In this document: piece by piece, positions 15,943 through 25,027 of the stretch | Position numbering within the stretch: position 1 is the first letter of the stretch | How the letters are laid out: each line of letters begins with the position of its first letter | Source of the DNA: Pseudomonas bubulae | GTDB lineage: Bacteria > Pseudomonadota > Gammaproteobacteria > Pseudomonadales > Pseudomonadaceae | Direction: 5' to 3' | NCBI RefSeq assembly: GCF_900618535.1 | Contig: NZ_UYJA01000006.1 | Coordinates: 248,001-312,000, forward strand | Length of the DNA: 64,000 bases | Notes under the pieces: model-generated | What the model was told of the DNA's origin: nothing | The model's input: only the letters and a program-made list of their open reading frames with translations | The model's database searches: none | Program-made: the position numbers and the translations under genes

Positions 15943-16172
15943 TGTCAATCTTTATTGTTCGTTTTGGGCGAAAACATGCGAATAAGAATGTTTATCAATA
16001 AAGTTGTTGCAATTAATTCGCATTTGTGGTTTTGAGAATTATTCTTATTTGATTTAATGAGAATATTTCTCATCTGATTGAGGGGGGAGGGTAAAACTCC
16101 AGAGGTCTTTTGCTCCTAGACCACCCATCCCCGCACGCGCACATTTTTTCCCCTTTTCAGGAATTTTTGTTA
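15943..16172 (+). promoter_or_regulatory. AT-rich intergenic region, probable cos zone
   Basis: 230 bp between HNH and terS. The first half is very AT-rich, with inverted repeats such as ATGAGAATATTTCTCAT (16057-16073) and GAGAATTATTCTT (16034-16046). The second half has G- and C-runs (GGGGGGAGGG at 16082-16091, then CCACCCATCCCCGCACGCGC at 16121-16140). In HK97-type phages cos lies here. The cleavage point cannot be read from sequence alone. Confidence 0.5.
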
Positions 16173-16667
16173 ATGGCTTTAACACCCAAGAAGCGGGCAT
16201 TCGTCGACGCTTTGCGGGGCGGTGCCTCAAACAAGGACGCAGCCATCGCCGCAGGCTACGCGGCGTCCAGCGCATCGGCTGCCGGATCACGGCTTGCCAA
16301 AGACCCTTACGTCATGGCCGCAATGGCCGGGACCACCTTTAACAAAAAAGTTAACAAAATTGTTAAAGCTCCTGCAGCGCAACAACCGACTACCGAGGCG
16401 CCGCAATCAGCCGAACCCGACGACAGCCCGGCCTTCGATTTGAGCAAGATCATGTCCTACTCCGATCCGAAGGCCTTCCTGTTGGCAGCCATGAATGATC
16501 ACGAAACGGAAAAAAAGCTGCGGGTAGATGCTGCCAAAGCGCTGATGCCTTTTATGCACCCGCGCAAAGGCGAGACCGGCAAAAAGACCGAACGCGAAAA
16601 CGCGGCGAAGGTTGCCGGGGCAGGGCGCTTCGGCTCAAGCCCACCCCCATTGAAGGCGGTCAAGTAA
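16173..16667 (+). CDS. terS: Terminase small subunit
   Basis: 164 residues from ATG 16173 with CAGGA upstream. N-terminal helix-turn-helix of the terminase_2 type: LTPKKRAFVDALRGGASNKDAAIAAGYA. A Pro/Ala linker precedes a helical C-terminal part ending GRFGSSPPPLKAVK. It recognises the packaging site and hands DNA to TerL, which follows directly. Confidence 0.85.
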   Translation: MALTPKKRAFVDALRGGASNKDAAIAAGYAASSASAAGSRLAKDPYVMAAMAGTTFNKKVNKIVKAPAAQQPTTEAPQSAEPDDSPAFDLSKIMSYSDPKAFLLAAMNDHETEKKLRVDAAKALMPFMHPRKGETGKKTERENAAKVAGAGRFGSSPPPLKAVK

Positions 16668-18341
16668 ATGCAATGGACGACTGCCTGCCCGGACTGGGAG
16701 GAAAAACTGCGCCTGGGGCAGTCGATTATCCCGCGCCCATTGTTTCCGCAGGAGGCCGAAGACGGTCTGGCGGTGTTGCGCGAACTAAAGATCGTCGACG
16801 CCCCGGGCAGCCCGACCATTGGTGAGTCCTGCGCCGAGTGGGTGTTCGACTTCGCCGGGGCGATCTTCGGCGCCTACGACTACACAACCGGGCGCCGGAT
16901 GATCTCGGAATACATGCTGTGTATCCCGAAGAAGAACTCCAAGTCGACCATTGCCGCCGGGATCATGCTCACCGCGCTGATCCGCAATTGGCGCATGTCG
17001 GCCGAGTTCATCATCCTGGCCCCGACCAAGGAAATTGCTGACAACTCGTTCAAGCCTGCGGCCGATATGGTCAAGCACGACGAAGAGTTGCGCGACCTGA
17101 TGCACGTCCAGCCGCACTTGCGCACCATCACCCACCGCGAAACCGGCGCCACGCTCAAGGTGGTGGCCGCCGATGGCGACACGGTGGGCGGCAAAAAGGC
17201 CGTGGGCGTGCTGATCGATGAGGCCTGGCTGTTCGGCAAGAACGTCAAGGCGCCGGACATCATCCGCGAAGCCACCGGCGGTCTGGCGTCACGGCCTGAA
17301 GGCTTTGTGATCTGGCTGACCACGCAGTCCAACGAGCCGCCTGCCGGTGTGTTCCGCGAAAAGCTCAAGTACTCCCGCGCTGTGCGTGACGGGCGTATCG
17401 ATGACAACCAGTTCCTGCCGGTGATCTACGAGTTTCCCCAGGCGATGATCAAAAGCGGCGAAGCCCGCCTGGTTGAGAACTTCCACCTGGTGAATCCGAA
17501 CATGGGGTTCTCGGTGGACGAAGCCTTCCTGCTGCGCAGCTTCAAAATGGCGCAGGAAGCGGGCGAAGAAGAGCTGCGCGGCTTTCTGGCCAAGCACGCC
17601 AATATCGAAGTCGGTCTGGCGCTGCTGTCCGAACGCTGGGCCGGGGCGGACTTTTGGGAGGTGCAGGGCAAGCGCCCTGGCTTGAGCTTCGATGACCTGC
17701 TACGCCAGTGCGAAGTGATTGATATCGGCATCGACGGCGGCGGGCTGGATGACTTGCTGGGCTTTGCAGCGGCTGGTAGGCATCGGGTGACACGCGAGTG
17801 GTTGTTGTGGAATCACGCTTGGGCTCACCCCTCGGTGTTGGTCCGTCGCCAGTCCGTCGCTGCCAACTTCCACGACTTTGCCAAAGACGGAAACCTCACC
17901 CTGGTCGACCAGATCGGTCAGGACGTGGAGCAGGTAGCCAATCTGGTTGCCCGGGTTGAGCAATCCGGCCTGCTGGACAAGGTCGGGCTCGACCCGGCGG
18001 GTATCGGCGCGATTCTCGACGCCCTGGTCGAAGCCGGCGTACCCGAAGAAAAGGTCATTGGTATCTCTCAGGGCTGGAAGCTCGGCGGCGCAATCAAAAC
18101 CGCTGAGCGAAAGCTGGCCGAAGGCACCTTGATCCACGGCGGCCAGCCAATGATGGCCTGGTGCTGCGGCAACGCCAAAGTCGAGCCACGTGGCAACTCG
18201 ATCCTGATCACCAAGCAGGCGTCGGGCTCGGCCAAGATCGATCCACTGATGGCCACGTTTAACGCGGTGACGCTGCTGTCACTGAACCCTATGCCCTCGG
18301 CAAACATCGATGACTTTCTCAACCGACCAATGAGTATGTAA
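16668..18341 (+). CDS. terL: Terminase large subunit
   Basis: 557 residues. ATPase part with Walker A-like PKKNSKST (87-94) and Walker B VGVLIDEAW (D184/E185). The C-terminal RNase H-like nuclease includes GIDGGGLDDLLGF. This is the HK97/terminase_1 class. It translocates DNA into the prohead and cuts at cos together with the HNH protein. Its last base is the first of the portal start codon (TAATG). Confidence 0.95.
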   Translation: MQWTTACPDWEEKLRLGQSIIPRPLFPQEAEDGLAVLRELKIVDAPGSPTIGESCAEWVFDFAGAIFGAYDYTTGRRMISEYMLCIPKKNSKSTIAAGIMLTALIRNWRMSAEFIILAPTKEIADNSFKPAADMVKHDEELRDLMHVQPHLRTITHRETGATLKVVAADGDTVGGKKAVGVLIDEAWLFGKNVKAPDIIREATGGLASRPEGFVIWLTTQSNEPPAGVFREKLKYSRAVRDGRIDDNQFLPVIYEFPQAMIKSGEARLVENFHLVNPNMGFSVDEAFLLRSFKMAQEAGEEELRGFLAKHANIEVGLALLSERWAGADFWEVQGKRPGLSFDDLLRQCEVIDIGIDGGGLDDLLGFAAAGRHRVTREWLLWNHAWAHPSVLVRRQSVAANFHDFAKDGNLTLVDQIGQDVEQVANLVARVEQSGLLDKVGLDPAGIGAILDALVEAGVPEEKVIGISQGWKLGGAIKTAERKLAEGTLIHGGQPMMAWCCGNAKVEPRGNSILITKQASGSAKIDPLMATFNAVTLLSLNPMPSANIDDFLNRPMSM

Positions 18342-19612
18342 TGGCAGACACCGACTACAGCATTGACCTGCGCACCCGCAGTCCTTTCTGGGCGCGTATG
18401 GCGAGCTTCTTCGTTGGTGGGCGCCTGGTTTCTCCCGAAAAGGGCTCGCAGACCGGGCCTGTCTCCGCTACCGGCGTGGTGGGCGACTCAGTCGTCAACG
18501 ATGAGCGCTCGCTGCAAATCTCCACCGTGTTCGCATGCGTGCGACTGATCTCCAGCGTCACGGCCTGCCTACCACTGGATGTATTTGAAACCAAGGGCGA
18601 GGACCGATCCAAGGTTGGCTTTGATAACCCGCTGGCCCGCTTGCTTCGTTACAGCCCCAATCAGTTTATGACCGCCTTCGACTTCCGCGCCGCCATGACC
18701 ATGCAGCTTTGCTATTACGGCAATGCCTACGCGCTGATCGAGCGCAATAGTGTTGGCGACATCATCAGCCTGGTGCCGCTGATGTCAGTCAATATGGACG
18801 TGCGACTAGAGGGCAAGCGGGTTGTGTACCGCTACCGCCGTGACAGTGAATATGCCGACTTCAAACAGTCGGAGATTTTCCACCTCAAGGGCTTTGGCTT
18901 TAACGGGCTGGTGGGACTTTCTCCGATTGCCTTCGGCGCCAAAACAGTCGGTGTCGCGGTGGCGATGGAGGATCAGCAGCGCGACTTCTATGCCAATGGC
19001 GCGAAGTCGCCGCAGATCCTGATGACCGGCGATGGCAAGACACTCAACAAGGCCCAGCGCGATCAGCTTGAGGAGAACTTCAAGGAGATCTCCGGCGGGC
19101 CGGTTAAAAAGCGCCTGTGGGTGCTGGAGGCGGGGTTCACCACCCAGGCCATCGGCGTCAGCCCGCAGGACGCCGAAACAATGGCGGCGCGCAAGTTTCA
19201 GGTCAGCGAGCTGGCCCGGTTCTTCGGCGTACCGCCGCACCTGGTGGGCGATGTCGAAAAGTCCACCAGTTGGGGCTCCGGCATCGAGCAGCAGAACCTC
19301 GGTTTCCTGCAGTACACCCTGGACCCATATCTCGAAATCTGGGAAACCAGCATTTTGCGCTGGCTGATCAAGCCCGCGGACTTGGGCCGCATCCACGCTG
19401 AACATAACCGCGACGGATTGTTGAGCGGTGACTCGACGGCTCGGGCCAATTACATGAAGACCAAAATCGACACGGGCCTGCTCACGGTGAACGAGGGCCG
19501 GCGCGTTGATAACCGGCCGCCACTCCCCGGCGGTGACGTCGCAACCCGGCAGTCTCAGAACGTGCCGCTTACCCAACTTGGCAAAACAGACCTCGCACCC
19601 AGCGGGGTTTAG
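18341..19612 (+). CDS. Portal protein, HK97 family
   Basis: 423 residues. The core KFQVSELARFFGVPPHLVGDVEKSTSWGSGIEQQNLGF is diagnostic of HK97-type portals. Forms the dodecameric DNA gate at one capsid vertex. Followed by the protease and capsid genes in standard order. Confidence 0.95.
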   Translation: MADTDYSIDLRTRSPFWARMASFFVGGRLVSPEKGSQTGPVSATGVVGDSVVNDERSLQISTVFACVRLISSVTACLPLDVFETKGEDRSKVGFDNPLARLLRYSPNQFMTAFDFRAAMTMQLCYYGNAYALIERNSVGDIISLVPLMSVNMDVRLEGKRVVYRYRRDSEYADFKQSEIFHLKGFGFNGLVGLSPIAFGAKTVGVAVAMEDQQRDFYANGAKSPQILMTGDGKTLNKAQRDQLEENFKEISGGPVKKRLWVLEAGFTTQAIGVSPQDAETMAARKFQVSELARFFGVPPHLVGDVEKSTSWGSGIEQQNLGFLQYTLDPYLEIWETSILRWLIKPADLGRIHAEHNRDGLLSGDSTARANYMKTKIDTGLLTVNEGRRVDNRPPLPGGDVATRQSQNVPLTQLGKTDLAPSGV

Positions 19613-19629
19613 TTTTTCTGGAGACTGAA

Positions 19630-20292
19630 ATGCCGAGCATTTGCAAAACACTGGCCTTCGATCAGGCCGCAATCAAGTTTTCCAGCGGCGGCGCCCAGGG
19701 CATTTTCGAAGGCTATGCCAGCGTCTTCAGCGTGGTCGATAGCGACGGCGACATTATCGAGCCGGGCGCCTTTGCTGCCGCGCTGAAAACCCAATCCCGG
19801 GCCGTGGCCATGTTCTTCAACCACCGGCGCAATGAAATCCCGGTAGGCAAGTGGCTGGATCTGTCGGAAGACAGCACCGGCCTGCATGTTCGGGGTGAGC
19901 TGACCCCCGGCAACCCGCAGTCGGACGCCCTCAAGGCGGCAATGATCCACGGCACCGTGGGCGGCATGTCGGTGGGTTTCTCGGCGGCAAAAGGTGACTG
20001 CGCACCCATTGCGACCGGCTATTCGTTCAAAAACGTCTCCCGGTTGAGCGAAATCAGCATCTGCACTTTCCCCGCGAATGAGCACGCCACGGTATCTGCT
20101 CTCAAGAGCATGGACACCATTGAAACCATCCGTGACGCGGAGAACTGGCTGAGAGACTCCGCCGGGCTCTCCAAGTCGGAAGCGTTGGCGTTTATCGCCC
20201 GCATCAAGTCCGCAGTTCGGAGCGACTCCGAAGGTGGCGAAATCAACGCGATCCTTGATCGCATCAAGTCCTTCCCATCTGTAGGAAACTAA
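19630..20292 (+). CDS. HK97-type prohead protease
   Basis: 220 residues, family S78. EGYASVFSVVDSDGDIIEPGAFA, catalytic H65 in FFNHRR and S114 in GGMSVGFS. Cleaves the scaffold (delta) part of the major capsid protein during maturation. GAG-type ribosome site at 19620 and a 17-bp gap after the portal. Confidence 0.93.
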   Translation: MPSICKTLAFDQAAIKFSSGGAQGIFEGYASVFSVVDSDGDIIEPGAFAAALKTQSRAVAMFFNHRRNEIPVGKWLDLSEDSTGLHVRGELTPGNPQSDALKAAMIHGTVGGMSVGFSAAKGDCAPIATGYSFKNVSRLSEISICTFPANEHATVSALKSMDTIETIRDAENWLRDSAGLSKSEALAFIARIKSAVRSDSEGGEINAILDRIKSFPSVGN

Positions 20293-20295
20293 TTC

Positions 20296-21465
20296 ATGTC
20301 CGAATTGGCTGATATCCAAAAGGCAATCGAAACCGCGCAAACGAACATGACCCAACTGTTCGATGCGCAGAAAAAAGAGATCGCCGCCACCGGCGAGATC
20401 AGCAAGAAACTGCAAACCGACCTGCAGACCGTTCAGGCCGACCTGACCAAATCCAGCACCCGGTTGTTTGATCTGGAGCAGAAACTGGCGGCTGGCAGCC
20501 TGGACAACCCTGAGACCAAAAAGTCTTTCGCCGAGCGCACCGCTGAAGACCTCAAGAAGTCCTGGAACGGCTCGACCTCCGGGAAAGTTGACGTGAAGAC
20601 GTTCAACAAGGCTTTGGGCAGTGGCGCGGGCTCTGCCGGCACGCTGATTCAGGCTCAGCAAAACCCTGGCATTCTGATGCCCGGCCTACGCCGCCTGACC
20701 ATTCGTGACCTGTTGGCCCAGGGCCGCACCACGTCCAACGCAATCGAGTACGTTCGTGAAAACGTCTTCGTCAACAGCGCCGCATCGGTGGCTGAAGGCA
20801 CTTTGAAGCCTGAATCTCAGCTGACCTTCACAAAAGAAACCGCCAACGTCAAAACCATCGCTCACTGGATTCAGGCTTCGCGCCAGGTGATGGATGATGC
20901 GCCGATGCTGGAGTCCTACGTCAACAACCGCCTGCTGTTTGGTTTGGCGCTTGTTGAAGAAGGCCAACTGCTCAACGGTGACGGTACTGGCGACAACCTG
21001 ATTGGCCTGAACAAGGTGGCCACGGCCTACGATGCAGGCCTGGATGTCGAGGGCGATACCCGCGCCGACCAGATTGCCCATGCGATCTTCCAGACCAGCG
21101 AGTCCGAGTTTGAAGCCTCTGGCTTGATCCTTAACCCCCGTGACTGGCACGCCATTGCGCTGCTGAAAGACGCGGATGGCCGTTACATCTTCGGTGGCCC
21201 AGCTGCATTTGCGGCGAAGGTCATGTGGGGCCTACCGGTGGTGGCCACCAAGGCCCAGGCGCTGGGCACCTTCACCGTTGGCGGTTTTGATCTCGCTTCG
21301 CAGGTATGGGATCGCATGGACGCCACGGTCGAGGTCAGCAATCAGGACCGCGACAACTTCGTCAAAAACATGCTGACCATCCTGTGTGAAGAGCGTTTGG
21401 CCCTGGCTCACTACCGTCCAACCGCGATCATCAAAGGCACTTTCAACCCAGCTGCAGGCGGCTGA
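20296..21465 (+). CDS. Major capsid protein, HK97 family
   Basis: 389 residues. Residues 1-105 or so form a Lys/Gln/Asp-rich coiled-coil scaffold domain. The HK97 fold follows, with RRLTIRDLLAQGRTTSNAIEYVRE, GDGTGDNLIGLN and the C-terminal ALAHYRPTAIIKGTF. Starts 3 bp after the protease. The scaffold is presumably removed by that protease near residues 100-115. Confidence 0.95.
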   Translation: MSELADIQKAIETAQTNMTQLFDAQKKEIAATGEISKKLQTDLQTVQADLTKSSTRLFDLEQKLAAGSLDNPETKKSFAERTAEDLKKSWNGSTSGKVDVKTFNKALGSGAGSAGTLIQAQQNPGILMPGLRRLTIRDLLAQGRTTSNAIEYVRENVFVNSAASVAEGTLKPESQLTFTKETANVKTIAHWIQASRQVMDDAPMLESYVNNRLLFGLALVEEGQLLNGDGTGDNLIGLNKVATAYDAGLDVEGDTRADQIAHAIFQTSESEFEASGLILNPRDWHAIALLKDADGRYIFGGPAAFAAKVMWGLPVVATKAQALGTFTVGGFDLASQVWDRMDATVEVSNQDRDNFVKNMLTILCEERLALAHYRPTAIIKGTFNPAAGG

Positions 21466-21503
21466 TTATCGAGGCGGGGCAGGCAACTGCCCCGGTACCC
21501 GCA

Positions 21504-21760
<257 letters not shown>

Positions 21761-21764
<4 letters not shown>

Positions 21765-22093
21765 CCATCATCGTCGCGGATCTGCTGTCGATTGAGCTGA
21801 TGCGCAAGCACCTGCGGGTCGATCACCAGGAGGACGACGACCTGATCGAGCTGTATGCCGAGTCTGCTTTGGCCTGGGCCTTGTGGTTCTGCGACAACCC
21901 TGCATTTCTTCAAGCCAGCGACATACCCGCATCATTCAAATCAGCACTGCTATTGCTGCTTGGCAACTCCTACGCCGTCCGCGAAGCGGTTGTTGTGGGC
22001 ACCACGGCGGACAAGGTGCCGCTCGGGGTGGAGTCGTTGCTGTGGTCGTCACGCAACTTCACTGGCCCGGCCAGAAAGGAGCCTGAGCCATGA
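21761..22093 (+). CDS. Head-tail connector (gp6-like)
   Basis: 110 residues. DLLSIELMRKHLRVDHQEDDDLIELYAESALAWAL is the phage_connect/gp6-like helical pattern. Forms a ring under the portal. Followed with a 4-nt overlap by the head-closure gene. Confidence 0.85.
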
Positions 22094-22425
22094 GAGCAGG
22101 GGATCTGCGGCACCCGGTCGTCATCCAGCACCAAACCACACAGCAAGACCCGGCCACAGGCGAGGTGGTAACAGCCTGGGTCGAGTTTGCGCGTGTATGG
22201 GCGGCAGTCGACCCGCTCAGCGCCCGGGACCTGATTGCCGCGCAAGCCAACCAGTCCCAGGCCAGCGGGCGTATCACCATCCGCTATCGTCCGGGCGTGC
22301 TCCCGACCATGCGCATCCTGCATCGCGGGCAAATCTTCACAATCATCGGTCAGCCGCTCCCGGACAGAAACTCGGGCCTGGAGTACCTGACCCTTGTGGT
22401 CGCTACGGGGGTGAATGATGGCTGA
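22090..22425 (+). CDS. Head closure / head-tail joining protein
   Basis: 111 residues. MRAGDLRHPVVIQHQTT...VEFARVWAAVDPLSARDL is the phage_H_T_join (PF05521) signature, SPP1 gp16-like. Seals the head after packaging. Overlaps the gp10-like gene by 11 nt. Confidence 0.88.
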   Translation: MRAGDLRHPVVIQHQTTQQDPATGEVVTAWVEFARVWAAVDPLSARDLIAAQANQSQASGRITIRYRPGVLPTMRILHRGQIFTIIGQPLPDRNSGLEYLTLVVATGVNDG

Positions 22426-22891
22426 CGGTATGCAGTTCAATATCCAAGGGCTCAATGGCGTGGTCGACAAAATGCGCACCCTGGGCCCACGGCTGCAAAA
22501 GAAAGGTTTGCGCAAAGCGGCGCGGGCGGCGATGAACATCGTGCGTGATGCTGCGAAAGCCAATGCCAAGACCATCGATGACCCTGCCACCAAAGAGAAG
22601 GTGTTCCGCAACTTGGTCACCCAGGAGTCGAGCAAGCAGTCCAAGCGCGAAGGCGGGGTGGTGATGCGGGTCGGTGTGCGCGGCGGCTCGGGGTCAAATC
22701 AGCACAGCAAGGGCGCCTCCGGCAACCCGGGCGGCGACACCCGGCACTGGCGTTATATCGAGTTCGGTACCGAGCACAATCCGGCGGCGCCATTTATGCG
22801 CCCGGCGTTCTCCAGCAATGTGCAGGCGGTTACTGATCGCTTTGTCGCGGTGCTGAATACTGAAATCAACGCTTTGCTGGGGGCACGCTGA
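22415..22891 (+). CDS. HK97 gp10-like tail protein
   Basis: 158 residues. LNGVVDKMRTLGPRLQKKGLRKAARAAMNIVRDAAK and the C-terminal YIEFGTEHNPAAPFMRPAF match the HK97 gp10 family involved in joining tail to head. Confidence 0.88.
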   Translation: MMADGMQFNIQGLNGVVDKMRTLGPRLQKKGLRKAARAAMNIVRDAAKANAKTIDDPATKEKVFRNLVTQESSKQSKREGGVVMRVGVRGGSGSNQHSKGASGNPGGDTRHWRYIEFGTEHNPAAPFMRPAFSSNVQAVTDRFVAVLNTEINALLGAR

Positions 22892-23256
22892 TGTACGCGC
22901 CGATCTTCGCCGTGTGCGCCGCTGACCCGGCGGTAACGGCTTTGCTGGGCGTTTCGCCTGTGCGGATCTACCCCTTTGGCGAAGCGCCTCAAGGCGTCAT
23001 CAAGCCCTATGCGGTATGGCAAACGTTCGGCGGAAACCCTGAAAACTATCTGGCGCAACGCCCGGACATCGACGGTTTCAGCCTGCAAATTGATGTCTAT
23101 GGCGTGTCCGTGACACAGACCCGTGACACGGCCAAAGCCATCAGGAACGCCATTGAACTCAAGGCCAATATTGTGCGCTGGGGTGGCGACTCGCACGACC
23201 CGGCCACCAAAACCTACCGCTACAGCTTCGATGTGGACTGGCTGGTACCGCGCTAA
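22891..23256 (+). CDS. Tail completion protein, DUF3168 family
   Basis: 121 residues. IFAVCAADPAVTALLGVSPVRIYPFGEAPQ and the RPDIDGFSLQIDVYG strand are typical of DUF3168/gp17-like tail-terminator proteins. Its start shares one base with the previous stop. A terminator follows. Confidence 0.85.
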   Translation: MYAPIFAVCAADPAVTALLGVSPVRIYPFGEAPQGVIKPYAVWQTFGGNPENYLAQRPDIDGFSLQIDVYGVSVTQTRDTAKAIRNAIELKANIVRWGGDSHDPATKTYRYSFDVDWLVPR

Positions 23257-23273
23257 AACATCACCGACCCCTG

Positions 23274-23295
23274 GCCCGCCTTGAGCGGGCTTTTT
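23274..23295 (+). terminator. Terminator-like hairpin before the tail tube gene
   Basis: GCCCGC-CTTGA-GCGGGC plus TTTTT. Lies inside the late operon, probably tuning or bypassed by antitermination. Confidence 0.65.
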
Positions 23296-23313
23296 CGTTT
23301 AAAGGAGACACCC

Positions 23314-23805
23314 ATGTCCGTTCTCACACAAGGCACGCAGGCTTACATCCTCGTGCCGGCTTCGCCCGGTAGCGGCCCGCTGACCGTCATGGAGGTGGAG
23401 TGCATCACCACCTTCGACCCGGCGGGCTCACCGGCAGACCAGATCGAAGACACCTGCCTCAGCCATAAAGATCGCCGCTACAAGAAAGGTTTGCGTACGC
23501 CCGGCCAGGCATCCGTTGGCCTTAACGCTGATCCTGCCAACGCAAGTCACGTCCGCGTGCATCAGCTGTCCGAGGAGGACGGCAAAAACAACATCAAGTG
23601 GGCAATTGGCTGGGCTGACGGGTCTGCGCCGCCGACCGTGAATGAAGCCGGTGACGACTTTGAATTCCCTAAAACGCGCACCTGGTGTGCCTTTGAGGGT
23701 TATGTGGCCGACTTCCCGTTCTCTTTCGCGGCAAACGCAGTGGTTGCTTCGACCGTTTCCATTCAGCGTTCCGGCGGTCTCGCCTGGATCCTCAAAACCA
23801 TCTAA
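23314..23805 (+). CDS. Major tail tube protein
   Basis: 163 residues from ATG 23314 with AAAGGAG upstream. The composition and the stretch ECITTFDPAGSPADQIEDTC match siphovirus tail tube proteins of Pseudomonas and lambda type. Position before the chaperone pair and tape measure agrees. Confidence 0.85.
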   Translation: MSVLTQGTQAYILVPASPGSGPLTVMEVECITTFDPAGSPADQIEDTCLSHKDRRYKKGLRTPGQASVGLNADPANASHVRVHQLSEEDGKNNIKWAIGWADGSAPPTVNEAGDDFEFPKTRTWCAFEGYVADFPFSFAANAVVASTVSIQRSGGLAWILKTI

Positions 23806-23814
23806 GGGCTTCCC

Positions 23815-24165
23815 ATGAACCTCAAGCAACTCAAAGCCAAAGGCGGCATCGTCGACGGCGCACTGGTTAAAAAAGAAGTGACCTGGGTGCATGCCGACCC
23901 GGCCACCGGCAAGGATGTGACCGAGAAGTTCGACGTGCATATCCGCCGCCAGTCGTTCGGCGTCATCGAGCGCCTGTTTGCACCGGGCGAAGCCGAGCAA
24001 AGCCGCAACGCCAAGTACATCGCGGCCAGCGTGTTTCTGGGTGAAGAGGGTGCTGAAGCGCTTAGCTACGAAGACGCCTTCAGCCTGGAGTCTTCCCTGG
24101 GCTTTGCCATCCTCACCGCGGTCAATGAAGCCAACGGCACCGGGAAAAACCAGGCAAAAAACTAA
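23815..24165 (+). CDS. Tail assembly chaperone G-like
   Basis: 116 residues ending in TAA at 24163-24165. An alpha/beta protein with VTWVHADPATGKDVTEKFDV. Its last codons contain A_AAA_AAC (24156-24162), a canonical -1 slippery heptamer. A fraction of ribosomes should shift and add the T domain encoded to 24452, as in lambda G/GT. Confidence 0.88.
   Translation: MNLKQLKAKGGIVDGALVKKEVTWVHADPATGKDVTEKFDVHIRRQSFGVIERLFAPGEAEQSRNAKYIAASVFLGEEGAEALSYEDAFSLESSLGFAILTAVNEANGTGKNQAKN
24156..24162 (+). promoter_or_regulatory. Programmed -1 frameshift site (A AAA AAC)
   Basis: Heptamer in the correct phase relative to the G-like frame (GCA AAA AAC TAA), directly before its stop. After slipping, the frame continues LSASDEFWHELVLNRIGG into the T domain. 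Confidence 0.88.
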
Positions 24166-24452
24166 GCGCCTCCGATGAGTTCTGGCACGAGCTGGTGCTG
24201 AACCGCATCGGAGGCAGCACCATTGCCGAAGCCAAGGAACGCCTGACCCACCGCGAAGTACTGGACTGGATCGCTTACCGGGAAAAGTACGGCACTCTCG
24301 ATCAAAATCGGCGCCTGGAGCGTCACTTCGCGCTGCTGACCCATCTAACCAGCAGGGTGGCTGGCGGGAAAATGGAATTGAGCGATTTCATGGTTTACAG
24401 CCAGGCGCAGGCTACGATCAGCCTGGAAGAGGCCATGGCGACGTGGCAGTAA
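24163..24452 (+). CDS. T domain of the GT tail chaperone (reached by frameshift)
   Basis: Translated only as a -1 extension of the G-like protein. DEFWHELVLNRIGGSTIAEA, then YREKYGTLDQNRRLERHFALL, a pattern common to phage tail T domains. G and GT together coat the tape measure during tail assembly. No independent ribosome site is evident. Confidence 0.82.
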
Positions 24453-24520
24453 GCGGCTTGCGGTTGGGTGCTTTCGGGGGATGGTGTTAGATTGCCGCCC
24501 ATTTCAGGGAGAATTCACCC

Positions 24521-24940
24521 GTGCAGTTAGCCATTTTATTAGTCCTTATCGTCATTGCCGTCATTCTTGCGCCATGGCTGCTCGGGCTGATTGCAGTCGC
24601 AATTGCTGCTTATGGTTTGTGGCTGATTATCAGCCTTGCCGTGGCCGTTGTGGTCTCTATTTTGGTTGTTGGCGTGATCTTGATGTCAGGCTCCAAGCGC
24701 TCTGTGTCCAGCAACACCGAGCAGATGATTTCACAGGTGAATGAGCAGTACCGGGCAAAAGAAGCGGCTGAGCGAGCTGCTGCCCGTGAAGCGTCTGCGA
24801 TTGAGCAGGCAGAGATTGAACGAGTCAAAAAAGTGCGTGTGGTGGAGTGCCCAAACTGTTCCGCCACGATAGCCAAACACAGCCTTTATTGCCCGCAGTG
24901 CGGGAAAAGCACCAAGCCCCGTTCAGCTTCAAATGATTGA
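24521..24940 (+). CDS. Membrane protein with zinc ribbon
   Basis: 139 residues from GTG 24521. Two transmembrane segments (about 2-22 and 25-55), a charged Ala/Glu helix and a C-terminal double-CxxC zinc ribbon (CPNCSATIAKHSLYCPQCGK). It sits between the tail chaperone and tape measure genes with its own terminator, so it is an accessory gene rather than a structural one. Function unknown; inner-membrane location with a cytoplasmic ribbon is likely. Confidence 0.6.
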   Translation: MQLAILLVLIVIAVILAPWLLGLIAVAIAAYGLWLIISLAVAVVVSILVVGVILMSGSKRSVSSNTEQMISQVNEQYRAKEAAERAAAREASAIEQAEIERVKKVRVVECPNCSATIAKHSLYCPQCGKSTKPRSASND

Positions 24941-24984
24941 GGCAACGCAAGCCCGGTATGACTGACACCCGGGCATCATCACTA

Positions 24985-25008
24985 AAAACCGGCTAAGGCC
25001 GGTTTTTT
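24985..25008 (+). terminator. Rho-independent terminator
   Basis: AACCGGC-TAAG-GCCGGTT followed by TTTT, between the accessory membrane gene and the tape measure gene. Confidence 0.78.
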
Positions 25009-25027
25009 GTTACCTGGAGAAAAGTAG

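Noticed and set aside
16030..16075. Fur boxes in the prophage
   Set aside because: Inverted repeats with GAGAAT arms resemble Fur sites, but no iron gene follows and they lie in the presumed cos zone. Reported only as unexplained palindromes.
19609..20661. Long minus-strand frame over the protease and capsid genes
   Set aside because: It lies fully over two well-identified head genes and has composition typical of antisense shadows in GC-rich DNA.
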